Shown here piece after piece: positions 45,900 through 57,781 of a stretch of DNA of 64,000 nucleotides; the stretch's first letter is position 1; each line of letters opens with the position of its first letter. This DNA comes from Paratinospora sagittata (Eukaryota; Streptophyta; Magnoliopsida; Ranunculales; Menispermaceae): NCBI GenBank assembly GCA_035771175.1, contig CM069596.1, positions 11,799,001 to 11,863,000 of the forward strand, in the 5' to 3' direction. The translations under genes were made by a program, and so were the position numbers. The notes below the pieces were generated by a model. That model ran no database searches, was not told the origin of the DNA, and worked only from the letters and a program-made list of their open reading frames with translations.

Positions 45900-47305
45900 T
45901 GTCACACCCCGCCCGGACGCGCCTAAACCGGCGGTACACTCACGGACGGGGGCGCATTTGGAACAATCACAATGGTAATAACAGAGTGCGCGGCGGAAAT
46001 ACGGTATACAGTACAAATCTGATTTCATATAATTCAGAATACTTTTGTACATAAAATGGTCAAGGGAACATACTCCCAAAATCCCCAATGATTCATACAA
46101 AGGGTACAAAATGTGGGCCCCATAACCTGCACCCAGTCCACCCTAATTTCCTGTGAAAGATTTGATAATATTGGAGTGAGCTTAACGCGCTCAGTGGGTA
46201 AATAGTGCATGAGTATAACAATTAATAAAGCATACTTCAATATCAAATATCTTAAATACACATGTAAGCATCATAATCAATCAATATGTATGTATGCATG
46301 ACACCGTCACGTACTAATGGTTTGATGAGCGTACATCGCCTGAGTTCACGTACTGGTGTCCTTCCCCGGGCGAAGCCAGGTTCTCACTGTACGTCCCTCC
46401 TCAGGAACGATGCTCTGGATTCACGTACTGATGTCCCTCCCCGGCGTAGCCAGGTTCACATGTACGTCCCTCTCCAGAGAAATAATATGAATAGTGAGCA
46501 ATGCTTCTAACTATTCTATGAGTCATAAACCATATACGTCCCTAGGTGGTGATATGTATGATGCCAATGCATGAACTAGTCTAGTCTACTGGTCTGGTCT
46601 TTTCTTGACATTTAGACTGACTTTGGCATCGTCTAGTGATCCTTATTAGGGTCGGTATCACGACGTGCAAGGTTAGGACATTCAGGTCATAAACACTATT
46701 GATATAATGTAGTGTAAATGAATAGTAGACATAATAATAATTGAATGTAAACTTTAATAAAAGTTATGAAACACGCAAACCTATGTTTCGTTCCCCACCT
46801 TCAGATCTGGTGCTTTTCTCCGGACGGAATTTCGTTGCACCGCTTTCAGATCTGGCGCTCTCTTCCGGACAGAAATTTGTTGCACCACACCGGGAGTCTC
46901 AAAGACTAAAAACTTAGAATGTGTATAAAGGAGAAGAAAAATCACAAGAGAAGGTGATTTGGTGTGAGAAATGAGAAATGAGGAGGTTTCTTATATAGAG
47001 ATTTTGTGCGCCCGAACGTTCTGGCAGGCGCCTGAACGTTCTGGCATGGCGCCTGAACGTTCTGGCAGGCGCCTGAACGTTCTGGCATGGCGCCTGAACG
47101 TTCTGGCATGCCGCCTGAACGTTCTGGCAGGCGCCTGAACGTTCTGGCAGGCGCCTGAACGTTCTGGCATGCCGCCTGAACGTTCTGGCATGCTCCTGAA
47201 TGTTCTGGCATGCGCCTGAACGTTCGGGCGTTGCCCAAATAGTAAAAATTTCAAATAGTAATTTTTTTTTTTTTTTTTTTTTTTTGTGAAATACAGGGTA
47301 TTACA
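45900..47305 (-). repeat. 5' LTR of the RKD-carrying gypsy element
   Basis: 1406 bp, the pair of 37597-39109, with the same termini and a TATA box at about 46990-47000. Its GAACGTTC array (about 47010-47231) has 11 units, one degraded to GAATGTTC, against 16 in the other LTR. Outside the array and T-run I counted about five substitutions (near 45941, 45990, 46076, 46383, 46710). Followed by the right TSD gtcac (47306-47310). Confidence 0.9.
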
Positions 47306-47644
47306 GTCACCGCGAGAGCGAGATTGCAGAACGAGAGAGCAAGAGTGAGAGAGCAAAGCAGAGAGTAGAGATCAACAGGCAGAGAGCGGCGGAGCAGACG
47401 AGAACGAGTCGCTAGGTTAGGTTTTATTGTTAGGTTATTAATATTAACAAGGTTATTTATGGACCGTTGTTGAACTAAAGCTGTTAAAAGTCTAAATCCT
47501 ACTATTGGGGGTTACTAGTGCTCTAGATTTTGGGGTGCTAGCCTAGACAGACGCTAGAATCCATCCCCCTATCGGAGCGTAGTCGTGGTGATTTTGGAAT
47601 CACCAAGTCAGGTCCGTCATATCCCATTACTTTTGTATTACATT

Positions 47645-48056
47645 TTTTTTTTTGACAAAAGAATTAATTTATTAAAGAAAGAAACAAGTCAGGAGCAACA
47701 CCCACAATAACAAAATGGTCCTAGAACAAGGGGGCACCATTAACAATAGCCAGCTAGCCAACCTGTGAGCAAGACAATTAGACAATCTATTTACATGACA
47801 AAAGGAAACAGAGTTAAAATCAGATCTGACGGTCTTCCAAATATCCATCAGAATGGGAAAACCATGAGCAAGAGAGTCCTTTCCAAATTGTAACCCCGGA
47901 TCACCACTCTGGAGTCAGAGAAAACAGTAAAAGACACGCAAAGCGGATTTAAAACCCCTAAGGATAGATTTAGCTTCTGCGTCTTCCACTGACAAAGAAT
48001 TACCTTCCACCCAACTTCCAGCTAATCTAACATAGCCAGATTTGCTCATGAACATA
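47645..48056 (-). pseudogene. LINE RNase H C-terminal part
   Basis: Minus strand: GYVRLAGSWVEGNSLSVEDA and EAKSILRGFKSALR, then after damage SGDPGLQFGKDSLAHGFP and ILMDIWKTVRSDFNSVSF. This is the RVT_3/RNase H-like domain at the end of plant L1 ORF2. The upstream part (CDAAWNASSLNTGLGWVLLD) lies at 52330-52400 beyond the gypsy fragment, so the domain is split. Confidence 0.65.
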
Positions 48057-49398
48057 GCCAGAAGGGTTATTAAGGTTCAGAGATCGAATTTGTGTACCCA
48101 GAATTGAAGAAATTAAAAAGATCTTATTTAATGAGGCACATCAGACTAAATACACTTTACATCCTGGTGGAGATAAGATGTACCAAAATTTGAAGAAAAA
48201 CTACTGGTGGAAAGGTATGAAAAGAGATGTGGCCAAATATGTGTCTAAATGCCTTACATGTCAGCAAGTTAAGGCCGAACATAAAAGACCGTCTGGATTG
48301 TTACAACCTTTAAAAATCCCTGAATGGAAATGGAATAACATAGCAATGGATTTCGTCAGAGCACTTCCTAGAAATCAGAAAGGTGGGGATAAGGTTTGGA
48401 TAATTGTGGATCGACTTACTAAAGTGGCACACTTCTTACCTATTAAATCCACAGATACGATTAGTAAACTGGGTGAGCTGTATGTGAAAAAGATTGTGAA
48501 GCTACACGGAGTACCCAAATCGATAGTGTCAGATAGAGATTCTTTATTCACATCTCAGTTCTGGCAGAGCTTACAGCGGGAATTGGGAACCAAATTAACC
48601 ATGAGCACCTCCTATCATCCTCAGACAGATGGTCAATCCGAAAAGGTTATTTAGATCTTAGAAGACATGTTGAGAGCTTGTGTACTGGATTTCAAGGGAA
48701 ATTGGAGTAAATACTTACACCTAGCAGAGTTTGCTTATAACAATAGTTACCAGGCAAGCATACAAATGGCTTCATATGTAGCTCTATATGGACGACCATG
48801 TAGGTCACCAATGTGTTGGGCCGATTGGGAAGATAAGGTACTTACAGGACCTGATATGATAATGGAAATGAACGAAAAAGTGAAGTTGATCCAGAAAAGG
48901 CTAGTTACTGCACAGAGTAGGCAGAAGAGCTACTCAGATAAGAGGCGCCGATCTCTAGAGTTCCAAAAAGGTGATAAGGTATTTCTAAGAATAATCCCTC
49001 AAAAAGGCATCATGACGTTTGGTAAGAAAGGGAAATTATCGCCGCGATACATCGGTCCGTTCAAGATCAGTGATCGAATTGGTGAGAATGCTTACAAACT
49101 AGAATTACCAACTAGTTTATCCGCCATTCACAACGTATTCCATGTATCGATGTTGCGAAAATATGAACCAGACCCTTCCCATACCATCGATTGGAAAGAC
49201 GTAAAAGTACGAGCTGATGCCACCTATGAAGAAGGACCCTTACAGATCCTAGATTGGAAAGTTCATAGCTTGAGGAACAAAGACATTCCATTAGTTAAAG
49301 TATTGTGGAAGCATCATGGAGTTGAAGAAGCCACTTGGGAACCTGAAAGTGAAATGAAGGCCGAATACGCTGACTTATTTCAAAGAACACTCTAAGTT
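48057..49398 (+). pseudogene. Chromovirus integrase and chromodomain fragment
   Basis: Plus strand, starting in the spacer before integrase ([20 protein letters not shown]): HHCC zinc region ([27 protein letters not shown]), catalytic core ([49 protein letters not shown], then a TAG at 48652-48654), VFHVSMLRKYEPDPSHTIDW and a chromodomain (PLVKVLWKHHGVEEATWEPE). Only the one stop; the chromodomain is intact. The 5' LTR, gag, protease and RT are absent, so this is a truncated copy inside the LINE. The family is Tekay/Del-like by domain order and long LTRs. Confidence 0.9.
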
Positions 49399-49498
49399 TC
49401 GAGATACAACTGGTCAACAGTGGAAAAAGTTGAACATCATCAAGTAAGTAAGCTTATACTTTAATTTCGGGACGAAATTTCTTTTAAGGCGGGAATAA

Positions 49499-50806
49499 TG
49501 TAATACCCAGGAAAAAAAATATATATATATATATAGTACCATCTTCTATCCAAGTTTAATTCTAAAAGCAGCTAATTAATTCACATGAACATAGCTACTA
49601 ATTAATAACAATCACTAAACTATACCCTCCATCAATACAAATATAATAATCTCACTCACAGCCACCTCCCTAATAATCCTAAACAAAGACAAATGAAATA
49701 TGAATCCCTTCCTGCTGAATATTCCCTATTATAGAAATCCCAGCAGAAGGAGCAAATGCAAAGCAAAAAGTCCCCATTTCATCAACTGGAATCATAAAAT
49801 TCCTTGCAGGAAGTGTCAATATCGGCCCATTTGAGAAGTAAAACGACACTGTTGGCACCCTCACCATGTTAAAATTAAAAAGATTAAAACAAGTATCAAA
49901 TATAGATACTCCTGAGCTCCTTGGCAAATCCCCTGTTCCTCTCAAAAATGCACCTCTTAGAGCTACATAAGCATGTAATGGCAGCCTTGTCACCGCAGTT
50001 CCCATATCCATCACAACACCTCCTTCACCATTGTAATACCCAGAAAAAAAAAAAAAGATTTCAAACATGATCCGGAAATCTCGCCGACATGTCGCCTGTA
50101 ATCTAGTCGAGATCTCGCCGACATCTTGGCTAAAATCTCGCTCTCGCTCTCTCTAAAACCAAACGCACAAGCCTCTTCCTCTCTCAACCCTCTGCTCAAA
50201 ACCTGAAACCCATCTTGGCGTTGCTCCTCAACTCGCCGTCGCCGCCCTCTTTTCTCTTCTCCGCCACAGATCTCGCCGTCGCCGCCCTCTTTTCTCTTCT
50301 CCGCCATTGATCTCGCCGTCGTCGCCGCTCTCTTTCTTCTCCGCCATCCGCCACTGCTCTACCGATCTCTCGATCTCTCGTCCCCTCGCCCTCACTCTCT
50401 TATTCTTCTTCTTCTTCTTCTCTTTTTCTCCATCCTCTTTTCTTTCCCTTTTCTCTCTCTCCCCTGTTTTCTTCCTTCCGCCCTGCAACTCAAGTATATT
50501 TTATTTTATTTATTTATCTTTTCTTTTCTTTTCTTTTAAGCAACCAACATGTTATATAATATATTTATACATATATATATCATACATACATACAATACCA
50601 CGTATAAACTCCCCTGTTTTCTTCCTTCCGTCCTGCAACTCAAGTGTATTTTATTTTATTTATTTATTTTTTCTTTTCCTTTAAGCAACCAACAGGTTAT
50701 ATAATATATTTATATGTATCATACATATTTTTTTTACCAAGTGTTATTATTTTTTTAAACATTCCAACTCAAGTGTTATTATTTTTTTTTTAAGCAACCA
50801 AGATGT

Positions 50807-50850
<44 letters not shown>

Positions 50851-52325
50851 TACATACAATACCGCATATGATATATTAGATTATGGTATATCATATTTTA
50901 CGTTTTTACTATCTAGATCATCATATTATATCAGGTGAAAGTTTATTAGCTAAGTTATATTATATGTATAATGTGACCACCACCATACAACATAGACACG
51001 TATGCACATTATATTAATATAATATAATACAAAACAAGTGATTAACGTGTGATTTATGCGTGGATAGGTTGATAACGCCCAACGTCGAGGAATCAATCTC
51101 AACACTTTTGGAACTTAACGATTCAGGTGGGGATGATTTTAGGCCTTCATAATATTTTATTTTGATATATAGATAGGAATGTTAAATTAATTAGGTCTAT
51201 AGTATTATTAGATTGCTTATGCATGCCTATTGTACATGATTTTATATATACAATGTTGTGATTGTTTAGCCATGATGATATGTGTGTCAAGATGATTTTT
51301 ATTCTGATCAAATGATAATTGGATGCATGAAATTCATGTGGTAGTTGAATTCATTTATAAATTATAATGCTTGATAATGAAATGTATGATTTTGAATATT
51401 GGCATAGTGAATGCGTGAATACTATTATAATTGACTTTGTGACATGATACCATGTGTAGTGGAGTTGAATATGTTTTATGAATGCACTTAATATCGTGCT
51501 TATACCGTACGTATGGCGTGACATCACTAAAGAACACGATTAAGATAAGAATCACACATATGGGGCAGTTATTCTAAGGAATATCGCCAATGTTCTAATT
51601 TTTGGGTTGTGCCACCCTGAGTTTGATTTTCCTAAAGGTACGTGATTTAGAACGTGATGAAATTCTCGACTCAAACAATCTAGTGTTGCAACGATTAATG
51701 TGTGAAACTTGTTTGTAATATTCTTGTGTATGTATCATAATAAAATATTGTGAATTGTTTAGATGACCCACTAGGCTTTCAAGCTCACCCCCATTTTTTT
51801 TACGTGCAGGTACTTAGAAAATAAAATCGCAAGTTCGTGACGTAGTTCAGTGTATTTGGGGTGAGTTTAATTAATTAATTAGTATTATGGTGAAATACTG
51901 AATATTTTTATTTGACTTTTAAAGGTTTATGATTTGAACGAATTGTATTGATAATCGAAATTCAAATTACGGTTAGTAAAGACCCTGTGATTTATTTCAC
52001 GTGTGAATGCCTTGGAATAGAATTCATTAATTATATTTGATGATTGTATTTAAATGTTGTGTTCATAATGGATGGACAAGGGCAAATACCCTCGTATGAA
52101 GATGAAGATCATATGAAGAATTAAAGGTATTCGTTTATCTTAACCAGTAAGTTGGTTGGAAGAATATAAATTCATAGTTTTGCAAATTTTATTATCTATA
52201 TAATGGTTATGGGTTAAGATAGACGAATACGTGTAACATCTAGATTTTCAGTGATAGTTTTATATAAAATTAAAATATGCATTATTTTACTTCAAAATTT
52301 TAGTTTTGAAAATCGGGGTGTTACA
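49499..52325 (+). repeat. 3' LTR of the chromovirus fragment, with captured gene
   Basis: Follows the PPT-like 'ttaaggcgggaataa'. Starts tgtaatacccagg, ends gaaaatcggggtgttaca; 2827 bp. The first 12 bases recur at 50032 (tgtaatacccag), and an aspartic-protease fragment lies between the two starts. 50040-50500 is CT-rich leader-like DNA with tctcgccgacatgtcgcc repeats; 50550-50860 has TA microsatellite; and 51160-51830 is the conserved R/U5 part. The following attat may be one half of a TSD. Confidence 0.8.
49679..50031 (-). pseudogene. Captured aspartic protease (A1, ASPG1/nepenthesin-like) fragment
   Basis: Minus strand from 50031: NGEGGVVMDMGTAVTRLPLH, AYVALRGAFLRGTGDLPRSS, VSIFDTCFNLFNFNMVRVP, FSNGPILTLPARNFMIPVDE and FAFAPSAGISIIGNIQQEGI. 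It matches the C-terminal half of plant atypical pepsins. The second catalytic motif D-(T/S)-G is DMG here. The frame ends shortly after IHISF, before the usual FxGFGPNxC end, and 49540-49678 looks like its 3' flank. Secreted proteases of this group act in guard cells and defence; this piece cannot be active. Confidence 0.85.
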
Positions 52326-54326
52326 ATTATCAAGTAAAACCCATCCAAGGCCTGTATTCAATGATGACGCATTCCAAGCAGCATCACAATATAATTTCCA
52401 GCCATGGAAAGAGCTAAGCGATTGAGAGCTTCTCGAAGGACCTGCTTCAGAATTCAAGGTGGATCCATTAGAAGATATATTCTCAGTAAAGTGAGCACTC
52501 TAACGCACACCTCCAATGGAGATACACAGGAATCATGAAACACCCTCCTGTTTCTTGACTTCCAAATATGCCACAACTCGAAGGCCATCCAAGAAAGGAC
52601 ATCTTCATCAATGCGGCTCCTTCGACGAGCATTAGAAAAAAAAAACTCCCAACAATCAATAAAGGAAATCCCATTAAGGTGATTAAAGGATAAGGTAAGG
52701 GGAGAAGCAAACCAAAATGCTCTTGCAAAATTGCATTCGAAGAATAAATGCACCACGTCCTCATACTCTTCACCACAAAGAGGGCAGAAAGGAACTGCTA
52801 GCATGCCTCTTCTCAACAACGTTTTCATAACAGGCAAAAAGCCATTAATGCACTTCCATAGAAAAAAATTAAGGAATCTTTAGATTTCAAATCATAAGAG
52901 CACCGTTGCAAGCCTGTCCATTGGAACTGGAAGAACCATAAGCTTTGCCTCCCATGATCCCATCAATCCGCTCTTAGCCAGGGTTGCAGCAAGACGATAG
53001 CCAGATTTGACACTGTTAATACCAGATTTATTGAAATGCCAGACAAGTACATCCACAACAGGGCAGCTACTAAGAGGGATAGCTGAAATGATTTTAGCAT
53101 CATCTGAAGAGAAAAGTGAATTCAATAACACCATATCCCATCCCAATCCATCATTCCTAATAAGATGAGCCACTTTAGATACACCTTCCACGTGAGGAGA
53201 GAGAATTCTGAAGGTAATTGGATGGGAAACCCATGGGTCCTTCCAAATATCCACCTTCTGACCGTTACCAATTCTCCGTCTTAGCCCATAAGAAATCAGG
53301 TTTCTGCCAGCCAGAAGACTTCTCCAAGCCCAAGATGGCCTTTTTCCCAAATTAGCATTCAAGAAAGAAGCCCTTCTGAAGTACTTAGCCTTAAGGCATT
53401 GAGAAAACAAGGAATCATGTTGAGAGATCAACCTCCATCATTGCCTGGCTAAAAGAGCAACATTAAACAATTCTAGGTTCCTGAAACCCAACTCGCCTTT
53501 ACTCTTGGAAGGCACTAAAGCCTGCCAACTGCACCAATGGATATTACATTTTTCCTTGTGAGAACCCCACCAGTAATTTGCAAGCATTTTTGTGACAGAC
53601 TGAAGCACAGAGCGGGGAATTCTAAAACATGACATCACAAAGGTTGGGATAGCAAAACCAACGGCTTTAATCAAGGTCTCTCACCCAGCAAAAGAGAGAA
53701 GATTCTCTTCCCAGCCCATGATTCTCGCATTAAGTTTGGCAGACAGTTCCAAGAAGGCATCTTTTTTTGACTTACCAAAATCCACGATTGCCCCTAAATA
53801 TTTTCCAAGCTTTTTGGATTGATCCATGCTAAGAATGCCAAGTAACTTCCTTCGAAGATCTTGAGGCACATGAGGACTAAATAAAACATTACAGTTACGA
53901 ATATTCACCTCCTTCCCAGAAACACTGTGATACAGTAATAAAGCATCAAACACAACATGAAAGTCCTTCACAGAGGCTTGACAAAACAAGAGGGTGTCAT
54001 CAGCAAAGAACAAATGGGAAACTATAGGGCCATTATTGGGGAATTTAAAACCATGCAAACACCTTGATTCCACTGCCTTTTTCAATATAAATGAGAGGGC
54101 CTCCGCACATATTATGAAAAGCATAGGGGAAAGGGGATCCCCTTGTCTCAAACCCCTAGAGGGGAAAATAACTCTAGAAATATCTCCATTGATTTTTAAC
54201 TGATAAGAGACAGATGAAATACATGACATAATCCAGTTCCTCCATTGTTCAGAGAAACCTATCTTAGACATCGAGAAATCAACAAAAGGTCACTCCAGTC
54301 TATCATAAGCCTTTGACATGTCCAAC
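52326..54326 (-). pseudogene. LINE ORF2 remnant: RT and zinc-binding domain
   Basis: Minus strand: KAYDRLE near 54300, IGFSEQWRNWIMSCISSVSY, FPSRGLRQGDPLSPMLFI, HLFFADDTLLFCQASVKDF (catalytic FADD), GKYLGAIVDFGKSKKDAFLE, then FAIPTFVMSCFRIPRSVLQS, NYWWGSHKEKCNIHWCSW, WAWRSLLAGRNLISYGLRRR and the zinc-binding end FCPLCGEEYEDVVHLFFECN. Stops and frameshifts lie near 53676, 53434, 52890 and 52452. L1-clade plant LINE, inactive. Confidence 0.9.
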
Positions 54327-54433
54327 TTACTTTTGTATTACATTGACAAGTGATTCAATACAAATCTGAAGATGTTGAGGTGATGCAATTTACATTGCAT
54401 GCAGTATCTACCCTAATTAATGTAGCATTATTC

Positions 54434-56396
54434 TTTTTTTTTGGTATATCGGAAACATGGCTACTAAGGCCTACAAAAGGAGACACCAGAAGCATCGGCT
54501 AGTAACAAGTTGTGGAGGCCAGCAGGTGGCTGATCCAGAGTACACATTCTTGAAGTTGAAACAACACCAAGATTCGCAAGGAGGTCTGCGCACTGGTTAC
54601 CTTCACGAAGGACGTGGGAGATTTGACAATCCCAATTTCTTACAAGGAGATCTTTACAATCTGTTACCAATCCAGCTGTAGGGTGGTACTCAGGAGCCTC
54701 TTGAATTAGACGAATGGCACTAGCAGAGTCAGTTTCCACGATCAGATGTTGAATGTGGAGATCCCAAGCTAGTTGTAAGCCTTCCCGAATACTCCAAAGC
54801 TCCGCTACTACATTCGTTGCATGTTCAATAAACCCCATATAACCCTTGACCCATTCACCATAGCTATTTCTGATAATACCTCCGAAACTTGCCGGACCTG
54901 GGTTTCCCTTAGATGCACCGTCTATATTTAGCTTAAACCAGTCACTAGGAGGAGCTCGCCATTGGACCCATCTAGGGGTCTTCTGGGGGGTCACTGAGTA
55001 GATGGTCACTAAAGAAGTTTTGGGAATGCACTGGAGGAAAGCAGGAGTTCCAGATTACTCTGGCATGAGGACAGTCCCTCAAGACATGAGTCGTGGATTC
55101 CAAAGAGGAGTTTCACCTTTTACATGTGGGGTCTTTAGAGAGGTGTCTTTTGTGCCTAAGATCCTCTGTGAGCAGTCGTTCATGAAGCACTAGCCAAAGA
55201 AAAAACTTAAATTTTTGTGGACACTGTAACTTCCACAGCCAATTCCAATCTGGTCGAATAGGATACATGTGATAGTGAGAAAATAAATGGTAAGCTGATT
55301 TAGAAGGAAAGTTACCATTAGAGCTGTGGAGCCATATTCGTTTATCATCTTCTTTTATCCAAGGAATGGGAACACCAAGAATAAGACTCTTGATGTCTTC
55401 CGGAATTGGAGTATGCAGCCTATCCAACCGCCACACATTACCTTCACTAATAATATCTGCTACCTTGAGATCAATATCATCTGGTTCAGGGGATCTGGGT
55501 AAGAGATCTAGGAGGGGAGTTGGACCAGCCCACACGTCATTCCAGAGGGAGATGTGAGCTTCATCACAGAGTCTCCATCCCAGGCCTTTCTTCAGGTACT
55601 TCAAACTGTGTAAAATACTTCTCCAACTACAAGAGGCTGGAGGGTTTTGCCGAGCATCTAACAACTCTGTGTTCTTGATATACTTCTCTTTTATGAAAAA
55701 GATCCAAGAAGCCGCATTGGCTTCCTTCATTTTCCTAATACCCAAGCCTCCAAGGTGTTTCGGTTGATAGACTGTGTCCCAACCTACTAAGTGCACATGA
55801 AGACAATCAGGAGCATCGTTCCACAGAAAGTTCTTGTTAAGTTGATCAATTTTCTTGCAAGTGTGGTCTGGAAGCTTCATGCTTAACATGTGATAAGTAG
55901 GAATTGTTGTGGTAACTGCTTGAATAAGGGTGGCTCGGCCAGCCATACTCAGGCGTTTGGACTTCCATCCAGCAAGTCTCTTCTCAATTTTATCTATGAT
56001 AGGTTGGAAGGTGGCTCTGCTAACTCTCTTATGCATTAACGGAACACCTAAGTATTTTCCCAAGTCACGTGTTAAAGAGATCTGGCAAGAGTTACTTAAG
56101 TTTCCAGCTTTGGCATGACTCATATTGGGCGAGATAAAAAGTCTAGATTTCTGAAAGTTTTATCTTTTCACCTGAAATTTCACAGAAATGCTGCATGATA
56201 CTAAGAATGGCTGTCAGTTGCCCTTGAGTAGCTTTGGCAAAAAGAATTAAGTCATCTGCAAAGAATAAGTGGGAGAGATTAGACCCTCCTTTACTTAGTT
56301 TGATAGGCCTCCACTTTCTTTCATAAGTTGCTTCATTGATCAAAATAGAGAGCCTCTCCGTGCAAAGCACAAACAAATATAGGGAAAGGGGATCTC
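54434..56396 (-). pseudogene. Second LINE ORF2 remnant, cut by a gypsy element
   Basis: Minus strand: RT end FVLCTERLSILINEATYERK, LSHLFFADDLILFAKATQGQ (FADD), frameshift near 56150, then LTRDLGKYLGVPLMHKRVSR, LSMAGRATLIQAVTTTIPTY, HLGGLGIRKMKEANAASWIF, zinc-binding region WLWKLQCPQKFKFFLWLVLH, and after about 55113 an RNase H domain (FKLNIDGASKGNPGPASFGG, VAELWSIREGLQLAWDL, HVLREGNQCADLLANLGV). A T-run at 54431-54443 is its poly(A) tail. The 5' part is displaced beyond the gypsy element inserted at 56397. Distinct from the LINE at 47.6-54.3 kb. Confidence 0.9.
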
Positions 56397-57741
56397 TGTA
56401 ACACCCCGATTTTCAAAACTAAAAATTTCTTTTTTTTTTGTAAGATAATGAATATTTTACTTTTATATAAAATATCACTGAAAATCGAGACGTTACTCGT
56501 ATCCGTCTATCTTAACCCATAACCATTTTATAAATAATAAAATTTGCAAAACTATGAGTTTATATTCTTCCAACCTACTTACTGGTTAAGATAAACGAAT
56601 ACATTTAATTCTTCATAAAATCTTTATTTTCATACGAGGGTACTTGCCCTTATCCATCCATTATGGACAAAACATTTAAGTACAATCATCAAATAGAATT
56701 AATGAATTCTATTCCAAGGCATTCACACGTGAAATAAATCACACGGTCTTTACTAACCGTAATAATATTCATCGAATTTTGATTATCAATACAAATCGTT
56801 CAAATAATAAACCTTTAAAAATTAAATAAAAATATTCAGTCTCATAATACTAATTAATTAACCCACCCCTACTACTCTGAACTATGTCACGAACTCGCGA
56901 TTTTATTCTCTTAAGTACCTGCATATAAAAAAAAATGGGGTGAGCTTGAAAGCCCAGTGGGTCATCTAAACAATTCACAATATTTTATTGTGATACATAC
57001 ACAAGAACATTACAAACAAGTTTCACACATTAATCGTTGCAACATTAAATTATTTGAGTCGAGAATTTCATCACGTTCCAAATCACGTACCGTTAGAAAA
57101 TCAAACTCAGGGTGGCACAGCCCAAAAAAAAATTGGAACATTGGCGATATTCCTTAGAATAACTGCCCCATATGTGTGATTCTTATCTTAATCGTGTTCT
57201 TTAGTGATGTCATGTCATACGTACGGTATAAGCACGATATTAAATGCATTCATAAAACATATTCACTCCACTACACATGGTATCATGTTACAAAGTCAAT
57301 TATAATAGTGTTCACGCATTCACTATGCCAATATTCCAAATCATACATTTCATTATCAGGCCTTATAATTTATAAATGAATTCCACTACCACATGAATTT
57401 CATGCATCCAATTATCATTTGATCAGAATAAAAATCATGTTAACACACCTATCATCATGGTTAAACAATCACAATATTGCATACATATAATCATGTATAA
57501 TAGGCATGCATAAGCAATCTAATAATACTATGGACCTAATTAATTTAACATTCCTATCTATATATCAAATAAAATATTATGAAGGCCTAGAATCATTCCC
57601 ACCTGAATCGCTAAATTCTAAATTACTTAATTTCCTCGTCACGCGTGGTAATCAACCTGTACACGTATATTACGTTTGTTAATATAATCATTCGATTATG
57701 AGTGTAGAGATATATATATAGTGGTTGGATGTTTAAACTAA

Positions 57742-57781
<40 letters not shown>

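Larger units (their letters stand above)
37597..47305 (-). mobile_element. Young Ty3/gypsy element carrying an RKD gene in antisense
   Basis: Complete LTR-to-LTR unit: TSD gtcac at 37592-37596 and 47306-47310, LTRs at 37597-39109 and 45900-47305, minus-strand PBS after the right LTR and PPT before the left LTR. The internal part, read on the minus strand, has a leader, the antisense of a five-exon RKD gene (42982-44516), a gag N-terminus, then a deletion into reverse transcriptase, RNase H and an integrase truncated at its C-terminus. LTRs differ by about five substitutions outside length-variable repeats, by my visual count. The element is internally deleted and non-autonomous, but recently inserted. 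Confidence 0.88.
35298..47520. mobile_element. Probable non-autonomous CACTA (En/Spm-type) element
   Basis: Left end CACTAGTACAATGAGGAC; the right end complements to CACTAGTAACCCCC, and both ends continue with ACTTTTAACA-type and caacgg/ccgttg subterminal repeats (35320-35490; 47461-47490), as is usual for CACTA ends. Without the nested gypsy element (37592-47310) it would be about 2.5 kb. It has no transposase but carries serine-carboxypeptidase-like exons. Doubt remains: flanking triplets (agg, ctc) do not match, and ACTAGT is itself palindromic, so part of the apparent TIR could be a target duplication. Confidence 0.55.
47627..54344 (-). mobile_element. L1-type LINE with 18-bp TSD, split by a gypsy fragment
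   Basis: Identical 18-mers ttacttttgtattacatt at 47627-47644 and 54327-54344 flank the element. On the minus strand it ends with a poly(A) tail (T-run, 47643-47653). LINE parts are 47645-48056 (RNase H) and 52326-54326 (RT and zinc-binding region). The middle (48057-52325) is an inserted gypsy fragment. The 5' end is truncated inside RT at FDMSKAYDR-like sequence, the usual outcome of incomplete target-primed reverse transcription. Confidence 0.85.

Noticed and set aside
37597..47305. RKD as an ordinary gene flanked by two independent LTR insertions
   Set aside because: Both LTRs share orientation and near identity, the outer flanks carry the same gtcac TSD, and the inner flanks have PBS and PPT in the right places. 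This indicates one element.
35295..47523. A confident TSD for the CACTA-like element
   Set aside because: The flanking triplets (agg and ctc) differ, and ACTAGT is palindromic, so TIR and target duplication cannot be separated by eye.
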